A DNA stretch of 10,147 nt from CAIXQW01 sp046049675 (GTDB taxonomy: Bacteria > Bacteroidota > Bacteroidia > Chitinophagales > Chitinophagaceae). The notes under the pieces are model-generated. The model was not told where the DNA came from, ran no database searches, and saw nothing but the letters and a program-made list of their open reading frames with translations. A program made the position numbers and the translations under genes. The DNA lies in the NCBI GenBank assembly GCA_046049675.1, contig JBJORA010000088.1:1-10147 (forward strand). The letters run 5' to 3'. Below, piece by piece: positions 1 to 6,940 of the stretch. Position 1 is the first letter of the stretch; every line of letters starts with the position of its first letter.

Positions 1-1316
1 CTATACTTGCTATCACGCGCATAAGGCGAACCAAAAGCAGCGGCGCCACCTCTAAAGCTTATATTGCCAGCACGTGCTTCAGCACCTAAACGAACGTTGG
101 GTGCAATGCGATGTTCGTTTGTAATCACTTGTTGCATCAACCTTGAGTATGCTGGATCATTGTCGTATTTAATACGCGCGCTTTTGTAGTTTACAACATC
201 TACATCAGCAGTAATAAAACCCGATTTGCCAACAACATAGCTAGCACTAAGCACCCCCTTTAAAGGCGTATTTAAACTATAGTCACTAATTAGCGCAAAT
301 CGCGAATCTACACCGGTTACATCGCCAATGTCAAACAAGCGAGGGACAGGTGTACCAACATTTTCTAAGTCGCCCTTTATTCTAAATCTGTATTCATCAC
401 GCAGATTGTGCCATGTAGGTGTATGCAATGCAGCGCCAATACGCCACGGTGATTCCTTTGGTAAAAACACTAAGCCAATTTTTGCATTAAAACCAAGGCC
501 ACTTGTTGAGCGAAATACATCCTGTTGAAAGTAATTGAATTGGTTTGTAAGATTGCCACTAACATCTGTTTCAGAATATGTACTATTGTTTTCGTAACGT
601 GTAAATGGCAAGCCAATAGATGCGCCAAAATAGATATTGTCATTGAAGTTTGCACCTAAGCCCATGGTTAGTTCATTAATGCCACCACGCGTACTTACTA
701 CTTTGCGCTGCTCCAAATTATCAAGTGGCACATAGCTTCTCACTTTACTGGTATTATTAGGATCGGCATCAATCAAGTATGAATTAAACGCCATTACATC
801 TTCTAAATATGGAGTGCTACTTATAATATAATTTGAACCACCTGCGTCATTTATTCTTGCTGCAACAGCATCCATCATGCTACTATGTTTAGTTGTACCA
901 CTATACTCGTAGTCGCGGTTAAAATCTGCAAGACGATTGATACCTAATGCAAAGCCGCTGCTGCGTGCACCGCGTGATTTTTCGTTGCGGTTAGCAGTTA
1001 CCCAGCCAACATTTTGTAGATTGAGCTTGTTATTATTACTAGAAATTTTATTGGCATTTAATGAAGCAGGTGTACGGTAGCCATTAAACGCTGGCGTAAA
1101 GGTGATTTCATCTTTACTATATCTGCCCAAGCCTGCTGGGTTGATGTTAAGCGCAGCAAAGTCCGCGCCGATACTACCTAGTGCGCCACCAATAGCCATA
1201 CTACGTGCCGTTGTTCCTGCTTGCGTTTGACTGAATAAAATGGCATCTGTTTCATCTTGTGCTTGTGCAATAAAACTCGCAAGCAATAATGCTATAGTAC
1301 TTACTCTTATTTTCAT
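1..1316 (-). CDS. OmpP1/FadL-family outer-membrane transport protein, 3' end missing
   Basis: Partial gene: 438 codons are readable from the ATG at 1314-1316 and the frame stays open to the window edge. The N-terminus is a signal peptide (MKIRVSTIALLLASFIAQA, cleavage expected after Ala19). It is followed by a stretch around residues 37-65 (ARSMAIGGALGSIGADFAAL, then NINPAGLGRY) typical of Bacteroidota OmpP1/FadL-type barrels, where a small-residue-rich segment precedes N-P-A-G-L. The rest alternates polar and hydrophobic residues with many Gly, Asn and Tyr, as in beta-barrel strands. Family members sit in the outer membrane and pass hydrophobic compounds; the substrate here cannot be read. 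No consensus promoter is visible between this gene and the terminator 29 bases upstream of its start, so expression may depend on readthrough from the gene at 1407-3146. The family call is from motif recognition; other Bacteroidota barrel families are possible. Confidence 0.8.
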   Translation of the reverse strand, partial: MKIRVSTIALLLASFIAQAQDETDAILFSQTQAGTTARSMAIGGALGSIGADFAALNINPAGLGRYSKDEITFTPAFNGYRTPASLNANKISSNNNKLNLQNVGWVTANRNEKSRGARSSGFALGINRLADFNRDYEYSGTTKHSSMMDAVAARINDAGGSNYIISSTPYLEDVMAFNSYLIDADPNNTSKVRSYVPLDNLEQRKVVSTRGGINELTMGLGANFNDNIYFGASIGLPFTRYENNSTYSETDVSGNLTNQFNYFQQDVFRSTSGLGFNAKIGLVFLPKESPWRIGAALHTPTWHNLRDEYRFRIKGDLENVGTPVPRLFDIGDVTGVDSRFALISDYSLNTPLKGVLSASYVVGKSGFITADVDVVNYKSARIKYDNDPAYSRLMQQVITNEHRIAPNVRLGAEARAGNISFRGGAAAFGSPYARDSKY

Positions 1317-1344
1317 TTCTTGATAGTTAGATTTTTATTGTTGT

Positions 1345-1378
1345 AAAAAAATCGTCAGCATTGTAATACTGACGATTT
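1345..1378 (-). terminator. Rho-independent terminator of the low-complexity secreted protein gene
   Basis: A perfect 10-bp stem pairs 1349-1358 with 1369-1378 (AAATCGTCAG / CTGACGATTT) around a 10-base loop. Read on the minus strand the stem can be lengthened by a G-U and an A-U pair, and it runs into seven Ts (complement of 1345-1351). It lies 28 bases after the stop codon of the minus-strand gene ending at 1407, so orientation and spacing both fit. Confidence 0.85.
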
Positions 1379-1406
1379 CTTGTGTTGTTTATTTAATAAT
1401 GGATAT

Positions 1407-3146
1407 TTATCTGCGGCCAGAAAATCCACGATTACCGCCGCCGTTGTTACTTGGACTTGGTGTACTTGGACGACTTTCTTGGCGAGGAGCGCTGTAGCTT
1501 GGTCTTTCTTGACGAGGAGATTCTTGACGCGGCGCACTATAACGCGGAGCCTCTTGGCGTGGACTCTCTTGACGTGGTACCTGTTGACGGGGCGCTTCCT
1601 GACGTGGTGCCTGTTGACGAGGTGCTTCTTGACGAGGTGCACTATAACGTGGAGCTTCTTGGCGTGGACTCTCCTGACGTGGAGCACTGTAGCGTGGCGT
1701 CTCTTGGCGAGGAGCCTCTTGACGTGGCGCCTGCTGACGTGGAGCCTCTTGGCGAGGTGCACTATAGCGTGGAGCCTCTTGGCGTGGTGCTTGCTGACGT
1801 GGTGCCTCTTGGCGTGGTGCACTGTAGCGAGGAGCTTCTTGACGAGGTGCCTGCTGACGAGGCGTCTCTTGACGTGGCGCATTGTAACGAGGAGCATCTT
1901 GACGTGGTGCATTATAACGTGGTGCGTCTTGGCGAGGTTGTTGCGTGCTACGACCATCGTTATTACGAGGTGTAGTATTGTTGCGACTTGGTGTACCATT
2001 TTGGAAACCACCATCACGAGGCGTACTCGGCTGCGCAGCAGGAGCAGCACCACCATTATTACGAGGATTTGTAAATCCACCACGCGTTGGCTCTACATTA
2101 CCACGACCACTCTGTGTACCACCTTTGTTGATGCCAGGCTGACCGCTTGGACTAACACTGGTATTATTGCGTCCAGTATTACCACGCACATCACCAACAT
2201 TACTGCGATCGCTAGCTACTGGCCCTTGATTTACAAATACATCACGACCACCAACTGGTGTTGGCTTGGTAACAGTCTTTGTTACCGTACCGCCCTCTCT
2301 TTCAATATTTGTTAAAGGACGATATACAATGTCGCGAGTTGTTTTATAGTCGTTCAAGTTGCTAAAAGTATAAGTACTCTTGCGTGGTCCATAATTAAAG
2401 TTGTCGTTGCCAAAACCATTATTATTACCAACGCCTAGGTTGTTATTGCCACTCCAATAGCCATCATAGTAACCATTGTAGTACCCATTGCAATAGCCAT
2501 TGTTGTAACCGTTGTTGTAACCGCCGTAGTACATATTGCTGTAGCCATTGCCACAACCCCACCAGCTGTTGTTCCAGTTGTTGTATACATTATAATTAGT
2601 CATAAATACAGGGTTGCAATAGTTGTTAAACTGCCAGTTGTTGTAAAAACTGTTGCCAACATAGAAGTTATTACCCCAACAGTTATTGTAGAAGTTATTA
2701 TAACCCCAGTTGTTCCAGCCCCAAGCGTTATTGAAAGGATTATTCCAAAACTGCCAAGGATTGTAAGCCACATTTACAAAGAAACCGTTGTAACCAAGAT
2801 TCCAGGTATTGTAAAATGGATTGCTCCAGCTGCTCCAAGTATTACCCCAACCCCAAGCGAATGGGTCGTAGTAAATATTGCTAAAGTAACCAAAGCCCTG
2901 ATAAGGACGATAGAACCTTTGCAAATAGCTTGTGTAGAAAAAATCGTCGTCGTTGTAGTCGATCAAATAGGTATCGTTGCCTCCATCGCTATAATAATAG
3001 CTCTGCTGACTGTTGTCTACCTGCTGGTCGGTGTACGTTTGACCCTGTGTATTATGGTAGTCATACACATCATCAAAATGCTGCTGTGCCTTGCTACTAA
3101 AAGCGAGCATCATCAACATTGCGCTTAAATAAATTACCTGCTTCAT
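1407..3146 (-). CDS. Secreted low-complexity protein: Asn/aromatic-rich block plus P-R-Q-E-A pentapeptide array
   Basis: A 579-residue protein with no enzymatic domain that I recognise. The ATG at 3144-3146 was chosen because it begins a clean signal peptide (MKQVIYLSAMLMMLAFSSKA, cleavage after Ala20); the open frame extends 45 codons upstream but that extension does not resemble a leader. Domains in order: acidic, Tyr- and Gln-rich segment (about 21-70); an Asn/Gly/Tyr/Trp/Phe-rich block (about 71-253) with almost no charge, four Cys and short NGY/NNGY units; a Gly/Asn/Arg/Thr/Pro linker (254-403); 31 tandem pentapeptides P-R-(Q/Y)-(E/Q/S/N/D)-(A/T/S) at 404-558; and a tail ending in NRGFSGRR. 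Export across the inner membrane is likely; the final location (periplasm, surface or matrix) is not known. It could be an adhesive, cell-wall-associated or matrix-forming protein, but this is inference. It is divergent from proS and followed by its own terminator. Confidence 0.85.
   Translation of the reverse strand: MKQVIYLSAMLMMLAFSSKAQQHFDDVYDYHNTQGQTYTDQQVDNSQQSYYYSDGGNDTYLIDYNDDDFFYTSYLQRFYRPYQGFGYFSNIYYDPFAWGWGNTWSSWSNPFYNTWNLGYNGFFVNVAYNPWQFWNNPFNNAWGWNNWGYNNFYNNCWGNNFYVGNSFYNNWQFNNYCNPVFMTNYNVYNNWNNSWWGCGNGYSNMYYGGYNNGYNNGYCNGYYNGYYDGYWSGNNNLGVGNNNGFGNDNFNYGPRKSTYTFSNLNDYKTTRDIVYRPLTNIEREGGTVTKTVTKPTPVGGRDVFVNQGPVASDRSNVGDVRGNTGRNNTSVSPSGQPGINKGGTQSGRGNVEPTRGGFTNPRNNGGAAPAAQPSTPRDGGFQNGTPSRNNTTPRNNDGRSTQQPRQDAPRYNAPRQDAPRYNAPRQETPRQQAPRQEAPRYSAPRQEAPRQQAPRQEAPRYSAPRQEAPRQQAPRQEAPRQETPRYSAPRQESPRQEAPRYSAPRQEAPRQQAPRQEAPRQQVPRQESPRQEAPRYSAPRQESPRQERPSYSAPRQESRPSTPSPSNNGGGNRGFSGRR
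1473..1937 (-). repeat. 15-bp tandem repeat, 31 units, coding for P-R-(Q/Y)-x-A
   Basis: Thirty-one consecutive in-frame 15-bp units encode pentapeptides. The commonest are PRQEA, PRYSA and PRQQA; early units carry Asp or Asn instead (PRQDA, PRYNA) and a few end in T, S, V or R. A higher-order 20-residue period (PRQEA-PRYSA-PRQEA-PRQQA) occurs twice in succession at 1788-1847 and 1728-1787. These two copies encode identical residues but differ at 9 of 60 bases. Because the unit lacks stops in several frames, long spurious open frames cover both strands here. Confidence 0.95.
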
Positions 3147-3431
3147 ACTGTATCTCAATTTTGTTTTGTGTTTCCTAATTACGAACGCTATTTTTGCGAT
3201 CGTGTTTACGATATAAAAGTATGAAAAAAGCATGCCAAATACGTGTAAAGACCGTGCAAACAAGATTTTAATTTTTTGCAAACGGATCTTAGCCCGATAG
3301 GACTATTAAGGCTCCAAAGGCTTTGCCAGTAAGGGTTTACAGTACAGAAACAGCTTCACAAGTGGCAAGTACACATGTTGCACTAGTCATAAAATACTAT
3401 AAGAAACAAGCTAAGCACAGCAAAAAAAATT
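3147..3431. other. Divergent intergenic region between the low-complexity protein gene and proS
   Basis: These 285 bases separate two divergent start codons, so promoters for both genes should lie here. I find no full match to TTTG-N19..21-TAnnTTTG on either strand. The nearest candidate is TACTTTTA on the minus strand (3214-3221), without a correctly spaced upstream TTTG. Other structure is slight: a 5-bp hairpin (ATCGT/ACGAT, 3199-3212) and a direct repeat of TGCAAAC (3255-3261 and 3277-3283, 22 bases apart). No open frame or RNA gene is recognisable. Confidence 0.6.
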
Positions 3432-4910
3432 ATGAGTAAAGAAATAACAAGCCGCGCACAAGACTACAGCCAGTGGTATAACGACCTTATTATTAAAGGT
3501 AGTCTTGCCGATTATAGTGCCGTTAGAGGTTGTATGGTAATAAAACCATATGGTTATAGCCTTTGGGAAAACATGCGTGATGTGTTAGATAAGATGTTTA
3601 AAGACACAGGACACACCAATGCGTACTTTCCTCTTTTTATTCCAAAAAGCTTGTTTGAAGCGGAGGAAAAAAATGCAGAAGGTTTTGCCAAGGAATGTGC
3701 TGTGGTAACTCACTATCGCCTAAAGTCTGATCCGAATAATCCAGGTAAGCTCATTGTAGACCCGGAAGCGAAGCTAGATGAAGAGCTTGTGGTACGTCCA
3801 ACAAGCGAAGCTATCATCTGGAATACCTATAAAAATTGGATTCAAAGCTACCGCGACCTGCCTATTTTGGTAAACCAATGGGCCAATGTGGTACGATGGG
3901 AGATGCGCACACGCCTTTTCCTACGCACCGCTGAATTTCTTTGGCAAGAAGGCCATACCGCACATGCCACAAAAGAAGAAGCTTTAGAAGAAACTGCACG
4001 TATGCTAGAAGTGTATGCAGACTTTGCTGAGAACTATATGGCCTTGCCAGTTATTAAAGGTGTAAAAACAGCCAATGAGCGTTTTGCTGGTGCTGATGAT
4101 ACGTATTGTATTGAAGCGCTCATGCAAGATGGTAAAGCACTGCAGGCGGGTACTAGCCACTTCTTAGGACAAAATTTTGCAAAAGCATTTGACGTAACCT
4201 TTGTAAACAAAGAAAACAAACCTGAATATGTTTGGGCAACAAGCTGGGGTGTAAGCACAAGACTTATCGGTGCGCTTGTAATGGCACATAGCGATGATGA
4301 TGGCCTAATACTGCCTCCACGTATTGCACCTCTGCAAGTTGTGATTGTGCCAATATTTAAAGGCGACGAACAACTGCAGCAAATTCGCACAGCGCTTGCA
4401 CCTATTATGGCTGAATTAAAAAGCAAGGGCATACGCGTAAAGCTAGATGACAACGACAATGCACGTCCAGGCTGGAAGTTTGCAGAATACGAAATGAAGG
4501 GTGTGCCTGTGCGCATGGCTATTGGTGCTCGCGATTTAGAAAGCAATGTAGCAGAAATTGCACGTAGAGATACTAAGGAAAAAACAAGTGTGAGCCTAGA
4601 AGGCATTGCCGCGTATATCGAAACCTTGCTAGAAAATATTCAACAAAGCATTTTCGATAAAGCACTTAGTTTTAGAAACGAGCATATCACAGAAGTAAAC
4701 AGTTGGGATGAATTTGTGGCTACTTTAGAAAACAAAGGTGGCTTTATTAGTGCGCATTGGGATGGTACGCCAGAAACGGAAGAAGCTATCAAAGAAAAAA
4801 CTAAAGCTACTATTCGCTGCATACCATTTAATAATAAGCAAGAAAATGGTACATGTGTATTAAGCGGTAAGCCAAGTACACAACGTGTGCTTTTTGCAAA
4901 GGCTTACTAG
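3432..4910 (+). CDS. proS: Prolyl-tRNA synthetase, archaeal/eukaryotic-like short class
   Basis: Proline-tRNA ligase (492 residues), cytoplasmic, charges tRNA-Pro with proline using ATP. It belongs to the class without the bacterial editing insertion: the catalytic core runs straight through to the anticodon-binding domain and then a C-terminal domain ending in a Tyr. Visible class II features are the motif 1 region (about 33-70, GCMVIKPYGYSLWENM to YFPLFIP), RPTSE at 122-126, motif 2 (about 152-178, RWEMRTRLFLRTAEFLWQEG followed by HTAH), the substrate-pocket region AGTSHFLGQNF (239-249) and motif 3 (about 271-297, GVSTRLIGALVMAHSDDDG, then PPRIAP). The anticodon-binding fold spans about 300-400. 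The C-terminal domain keeps two Cys (463, 475) and ends RVLFAKAY. Length is normal for this class, which is usual in Bacteroidota. The start follows an A-rich leader (eight As) with no Shine-Dalgarno. It is first in a run with the DUF5362-like gene and queG. Confidence 0.97.
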   Translation: MSKEITSRAQDYSQWYNDLIIKGSLADYSAVRGCMVIKPYGYSLWENMRDVLDKMFKDTGHTNAYFPLFIPKSLFEAEEKNAEGFAKECAVVTHYRLKSDPNNPGKLIVDPEAKLDEELVVRPTSEAIIWNTYKNWIQSYRDLPILVNQWANVVRWEMRTRLFLRTAEFLWQEGHTAHATKEEALEETARMLEVYADFAENYMALPVIKGVKTANERFAGADDTYCIEALMQDGKALQAGTSHFLGQNFAKAFDVTFVNKENKPEYVWATSWGVSTRLIGALVMAHSDDDGLILPPRIAPLQVVIVPIFKGDEQLQQIRTALAPIMAELKSKGIRVKLDDNDNARPGWKFAEYEMKGVPVRMAIGARDLESNVAEIARRDTKEKTSVSLEGIAAYIETLLENIQQSIFDKALSFRNEHITEVNSWDEFVATLENKGGFISAHWDGTPETEEAIKEKTKATIRCIPFNNKQENGTCVLSGKPSTQRVLFAKAY

Positions 4911-4915
4911 ATTTG
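4885..4915 (+). promoter_or_regulatory. Possible promoter for the DUF5362-like gene, overlapping the proS stop
   Basis: TAGATTTG at 4908-4915 matches the Bacteroidota -7 box TAnnTTTG fully and overlaps the proS stop codon. Nineteen bases upstream lies TGTG (4885-4888), one mismatch from the -33 box TTTG. The predicted transcript would begin near 4922 and leave a leader of about 70 bases before the ATG at 4993. The alternative is simple cotranscription from proS. A weak 6-bp hairpin (AAAGGC/GCCTTT, 4898-4921) overlaps it. Confidence 0.4.
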
Positions 4916-4992
4916 GCCTTTACAAGCTTTGTTTAGTTGCAAAAAAGTTGTCCATAGTTTGCCATTGTCAAAGCAACATAATATATTGCAGT

Positions 4993-5439
4993 ATGGAATC
5001 ACAAACTTCAATGCTTGACAGCGTTTCAAGCATCAACGACGACATTAAACTACATCTAGCAGTAACAGGCAAATGGTGCCGCTTTTTAGGGATACTAGGT
5101 TATATTTTTACCGGTTTTATTGTTTTGGGGATTCTCATGCTATTTTTTGCAAGCAGTGCATTAGGCAACTCTTTTAATGGCATGATAGGAATTCCTGTTG
5201 CAGCAATTGCGGCTCTATACCTAGGCTTCGCAGTGCTGAATTTCTTTCTTGCGCATGCCTTATACAAATTTGGCGTAACTGCACGTTCTGCATGTTTGTT
5301 TGACGACGAAGCAAGTTTTGTTGAGAGTCATATCTGGCTCAAGAAATACTTTAGAATAGTTGGTATCTTGGCAGCAATAGTTGTTATTATTTACGGCATA
5401 GTATTTCTTGTTTCAATTTTTGTTGCAATGGCCCGCTAG
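4993..5439 (+). CDS. Small inner-membrane protein, DUF5362-like
   Basis: A 148-residue protein with three likely membrane helices, at about residues 30-55, 63-90 and 121-147, and a polar N-terminus of about 20 residues (MESQTSMLDSVSSINDDIKL). The phrase KWCRFLGILGYIFTGFIVLG at 27-46 matches my recollection of the Bacteroidota DUF5362 family (a K-W-x-x-F-L-x-I-x-G start to the first helix); no function is known for that family. The ATG at 4993 is preferred over an in-frame upstream start at 4885, because the extension would overlap the end of proS and adds a Cys-rich, non-helical sequence that fits no leader. It lies 82 bases after proS and 93 bases before queG on the same strand, so it may be cotranscribed with either or both. 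Membrane nature is secure; the family name is moderate. Confidence 0.8.
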   Translation: MESQTSMLDSVSSINDDIKLHLAVTGKWCRFLGILGYIFTGFIVLGILMLFFASSALGNSFNGMIGIPVAAIAALYLGFAVLNFFLAHALYKFGVTARSACLFDDEASFVESHIWLKKYFRIVGILAAIVVIIYGIVFLVSIFVAMAR

Positions 5440-5445
5440 TAATCA

Positions 5446-5522
5446 TGTGCTTGCAAGCTATGGCAAATGAGCATTCGGTAAACAAGCACAATTAATTAGC
5501 TGCACTAAGCAAATGTAGCTAA
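5446..5522. repeat. Two inverted repeats in the queG leader
   Basis: TGTGCTTG (5446-5453) pairs perfectly with CAAGCACA (5483-5490) across 29 bases, and TTAGCT (5496-5501) pairs with AGCTAA (5517-5522) across 15 bases. The first arm also begins a 10-bp palindrome GCTTGCAAGC (5449-5458), which would compete with the long pairing. They fill most of the 93-base gap between the DUF5362-like gene and queG. No T-run follows either, so neither is a standard terminator, and no promoter consensus is present in the gap. Confidence 0.5.
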
Positions 5523-5532
5523 GCAAAAAAAA

Positions 5533-6477
5533 ATGACAGCTAGCACCAACGAACAGTACAGTAGTTTTATTAAAGATACAGCGAGCTCGCTTGGTTTTTT
5601 ACAATGTGGCATTGCTGAGGCTACATATTTAAGCGAAGATGCTAAGCGTTTAGAAGCATGGCTCAACAAAGGCTATCATGGCAGTATGGCCTATATGGCC
5701 AATCACTTTGATATGCGTGTGGATCCGCGAAAGCTAGTGCCCGATGCCAAAAGTGTTATTACGCTACTCTACAATTACTTTCCAGAAAAAGAGCAAGCAA
5801 CAGATGGCCCAAAAATAAGTAAGTACGCATATGGTACCGACTATCATGTGGTGATCAAAGCAAAGCTAAATGAGCTACTAGCACGAATGCAAGCATGTAT
5901 CGGTAGCATCAACGGACGTGGCTTTGTAGATAGTGCACCCGTATTAGAACGTACTTGGGCGCAAAAATCTGGCTTGGGTTGGGTTGGTAAAAACGGTAAC
6001 TTGTTGAGCAAGCATCACGGTTCATTCTTTTTTATCGCAACGCTAGTTGTAGATATTGCACTTGCATATGATTTGGCAATGCCTACCGATCATTGTGGTA
6101 CATGCACCGCTTGTATAGATGCTTGTCCTACACAAGCAATACTGCCAAACAAAGTAATTAATGGCGAGCAATGCATAAGCCACTACACCATTGAACTCAA
6201 AGAAGCATTAATCCCTGAAGAGCAAGCAGCAAAGTTTAGCAATTGGATGTTTGGCTGCGATACTTGCCAAGATGTTTGTCCGTGGAATAGGTTTTCAAAA
6301 CCGCATACCGAACCACTGTTTGAAATTCTTCCGCAAATACTAAACTTCAACACACAAACTTGGCAGGCGATGAGCGAGGATGAGTTTAATAAAGCATTTA
6401 AGAACTCGCCGTTGCGCCGTACAAAATGGAGTGGCATTCAACGGAATTTGAAGGCCCTAGCACAACACAACTTCTAG
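5533..6477 (+). CDS. queG: Epoxyqueuosine reductase
   Basis: Catalyses the last step of queuosine synthesis, reducing epoxyqueuosine to queuosine in the wobble base of GUN-anticodon tRNAs; a cobalamin- and iron-sulfur-dependent cytoplasmic enzyme. The 314 residues show the N-terminal cobalamin-binding domain with the conserved D-S-A-P-V-L-E-R segment (132-140), whose Asp133 matches the expected catalytic acid, and GLGWVGKNGNLL (147-158). A two-cluster ferredoxin domain follows: Cys188, 191, 194 and 198 (CGTCTACIDACP), then Cys214, 242, 245 and 249 (ending CDTCQDVCPWN), all eight ligands present. It lacks the C-terminal HEAT-like extension of longer homologues such as the E. coli protein, as is common in this phylum. 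The start ATG follows a run of eight As with no Shine-Dalgarno. No promoter consensus lies in the 93-base upstream gap, so transcription from the proS/DUF5362 side is likely. Confidence 0.96.
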   Translation: MTASTNEQYSSFIKDTASSLGFLQCGIAEATYLSEDAKRLEAWLNKGYHGSMAYMANHFDMRVDPRKLVPDAKSVITLLYNYFPEKEQATDGPKISKYAYGTDYHVVIKAKLNELLARMQACIGSINGRGFVDSAPVLERTWAQKSGLGWVGKNGNLLSKHHGSFFFIATLVVDIALAYDLAMPTDHCGTCTACIDACPTQAILPNKVINGEQCISHYTIELKEALIPEEQAAKFSNWMFGCDTCQDVCPWNRFSKPHTEPLFEILPQILNFNTQTWQAMSEDEFNKAFKNSPLRRTKWSGIQRNLKALAQHNF

Positions 6478-6486
6478 TCTAGAAGT
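6470..6486. repeat. Palindrome overlapping the queG stop codon
   Basis: ACTTCTAG and CTAGAAGT flank a single T, giving a 17-base dyad that contains the queG TAG stop. As RNA it would form a 6-bp stem with a 5-base loop. No T-run follows on either strand, so it is at best a weak transcript-end hairpin in the 43-base gap between convergent queG and the lipoprotein gene. Confidence 0.4.
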
Positions 6487-6520
6487 AACATCAACAAGAT
6501 AAATAAGAAACTCTTAGCGA

Positions 6521-6940
6521 TTAGTAGGCAATAAAGGTAACGCTGTCTGTAGCGCGATTGCCGCTTGAATCTGTAGCAACAACTGCAAGGATAAACGGCG
6601 TAGGAATACCACCATTATTGAGTGCCATTACATATTGCTCATGAAATACATAGCCTTTTTTACCAAGAACGTCAGGTGCAAAGTATTGTACACGTTTAAA
6701 GCTATCGGCAGTCATTACATCAATCGTCAAAGTATTAAGTACACCAAACTCATCTACCACTGTACCAATAAGGTTAATAGGCTCTTCACTATTGTGAGCT
6801 GTTTGGTTTTGTGGCTTTGTAATTGTAATCTGTGGAGCCTCTAAGTCTGGTATAGGCGGAATCTCGCCAGCCTTTTTACAAGCTGCCGCAATTATAAGCA
6901 ACAAAATTGTTGCACTAAATAATTTGCACCATCCCCTCAT
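6521..6940 (-). CDS. Small lipoprotein with an Ig-like domain
   Basis: A 139-residue predicted lipoprotein. The N-terminus MRGWCKLFSATILLLIIAAA leads to Cys21, followed by two Lys; this fits a type II signal peptide and a Bacteroidota lipoprotein (LIIAAAC is an acceptable but not ideal lipobox). After a Pro-rich spacer (EIPPIPDLEAP) the remaining 100 or so residues look like a single beta-sandwich repeat: an ITITKPQNQ start, an INLIGTVVDEFGVLNTLTID middle and a V-A-T-D-S-S-G-N-R-A-T-D-S-V-T-F end, as in Ig-like domains with a D-x-x-G-N turn. The pattern resembles the Bacteroidota DUF4625 lipoproteins, but I am not certain. The ATG at 6938-6940 was chosen; the frame extends only to a TTG at 6961, which would put seven polar residues ahead of the leader. 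Function unknown. It converges on queG and diverges from dprA, and no promoter of its own is recognisable. Confidence 0.8.
   Translation of the reverse strand: MRGWCKLFSATILLLIIAAACKKAGEIPPIPDLEAPQITITKPQNQTAHNSEEPINLIGTVVDEFGVLNTLTIDVMTADSFKRVQYFAPDVLGKKGYVFHEQYVMALNNGGIPTPFILAVVATDSSGNRATDSVTFIAY

Noticed and set aside
1473..1937. CRISPR-like array
   Set aside because: The 15-bp units are directly adjacent without spacers, in frame, and encode a regular peptide; no cas genes are present.
1355..2315. Long open frames in other frames on both strands (1380-2315 plus, 1451-1975 plus, 1355-2083 minus)
   Set aside because: They arise because the 15-bp coding repeat lacks stops in several frames. 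Their products are monotonous (LLTWxL or HHVKRL types), have no leader, and the frame of 1407-3146 alone has a signal peptide and matching terminator.
3147..3281. N-terminal extension of the low-complexity protein to 3281
   Set aside because: The extra 45 residues precede a clean signal peptide starting at 3146 and would bury it; the internal ATG is the natural start.
4034..4606. Antisense frame of 190 codons within proS
   Set aside because: It is a shadow of the well-conserved proS reading frame, with no leader or domain of its own.
3432..4910. Horizontal acquisition of an archaeal-like proS
   Set aside because: The short ProRS class without an editing insertion is widespread in Bacteroidota, and base use here resembles the neighbours, so it is not evidence for recent transfer.
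4898..4921. Terminator after proS
   Set aside because: The AAAGGC/GCCTTT stem is only 6 bp, spans the stop codon and has no T-run directly after it; too weak to call.
5440..5532. preQ1 riboswitch upstream of queG
   Set aside because: No compact preQ1-type aptamer with its short stem and A-rich pseudoknot tail is recognisable. QueG acts after preQ1 in the pathway and the structures seen do not fit.
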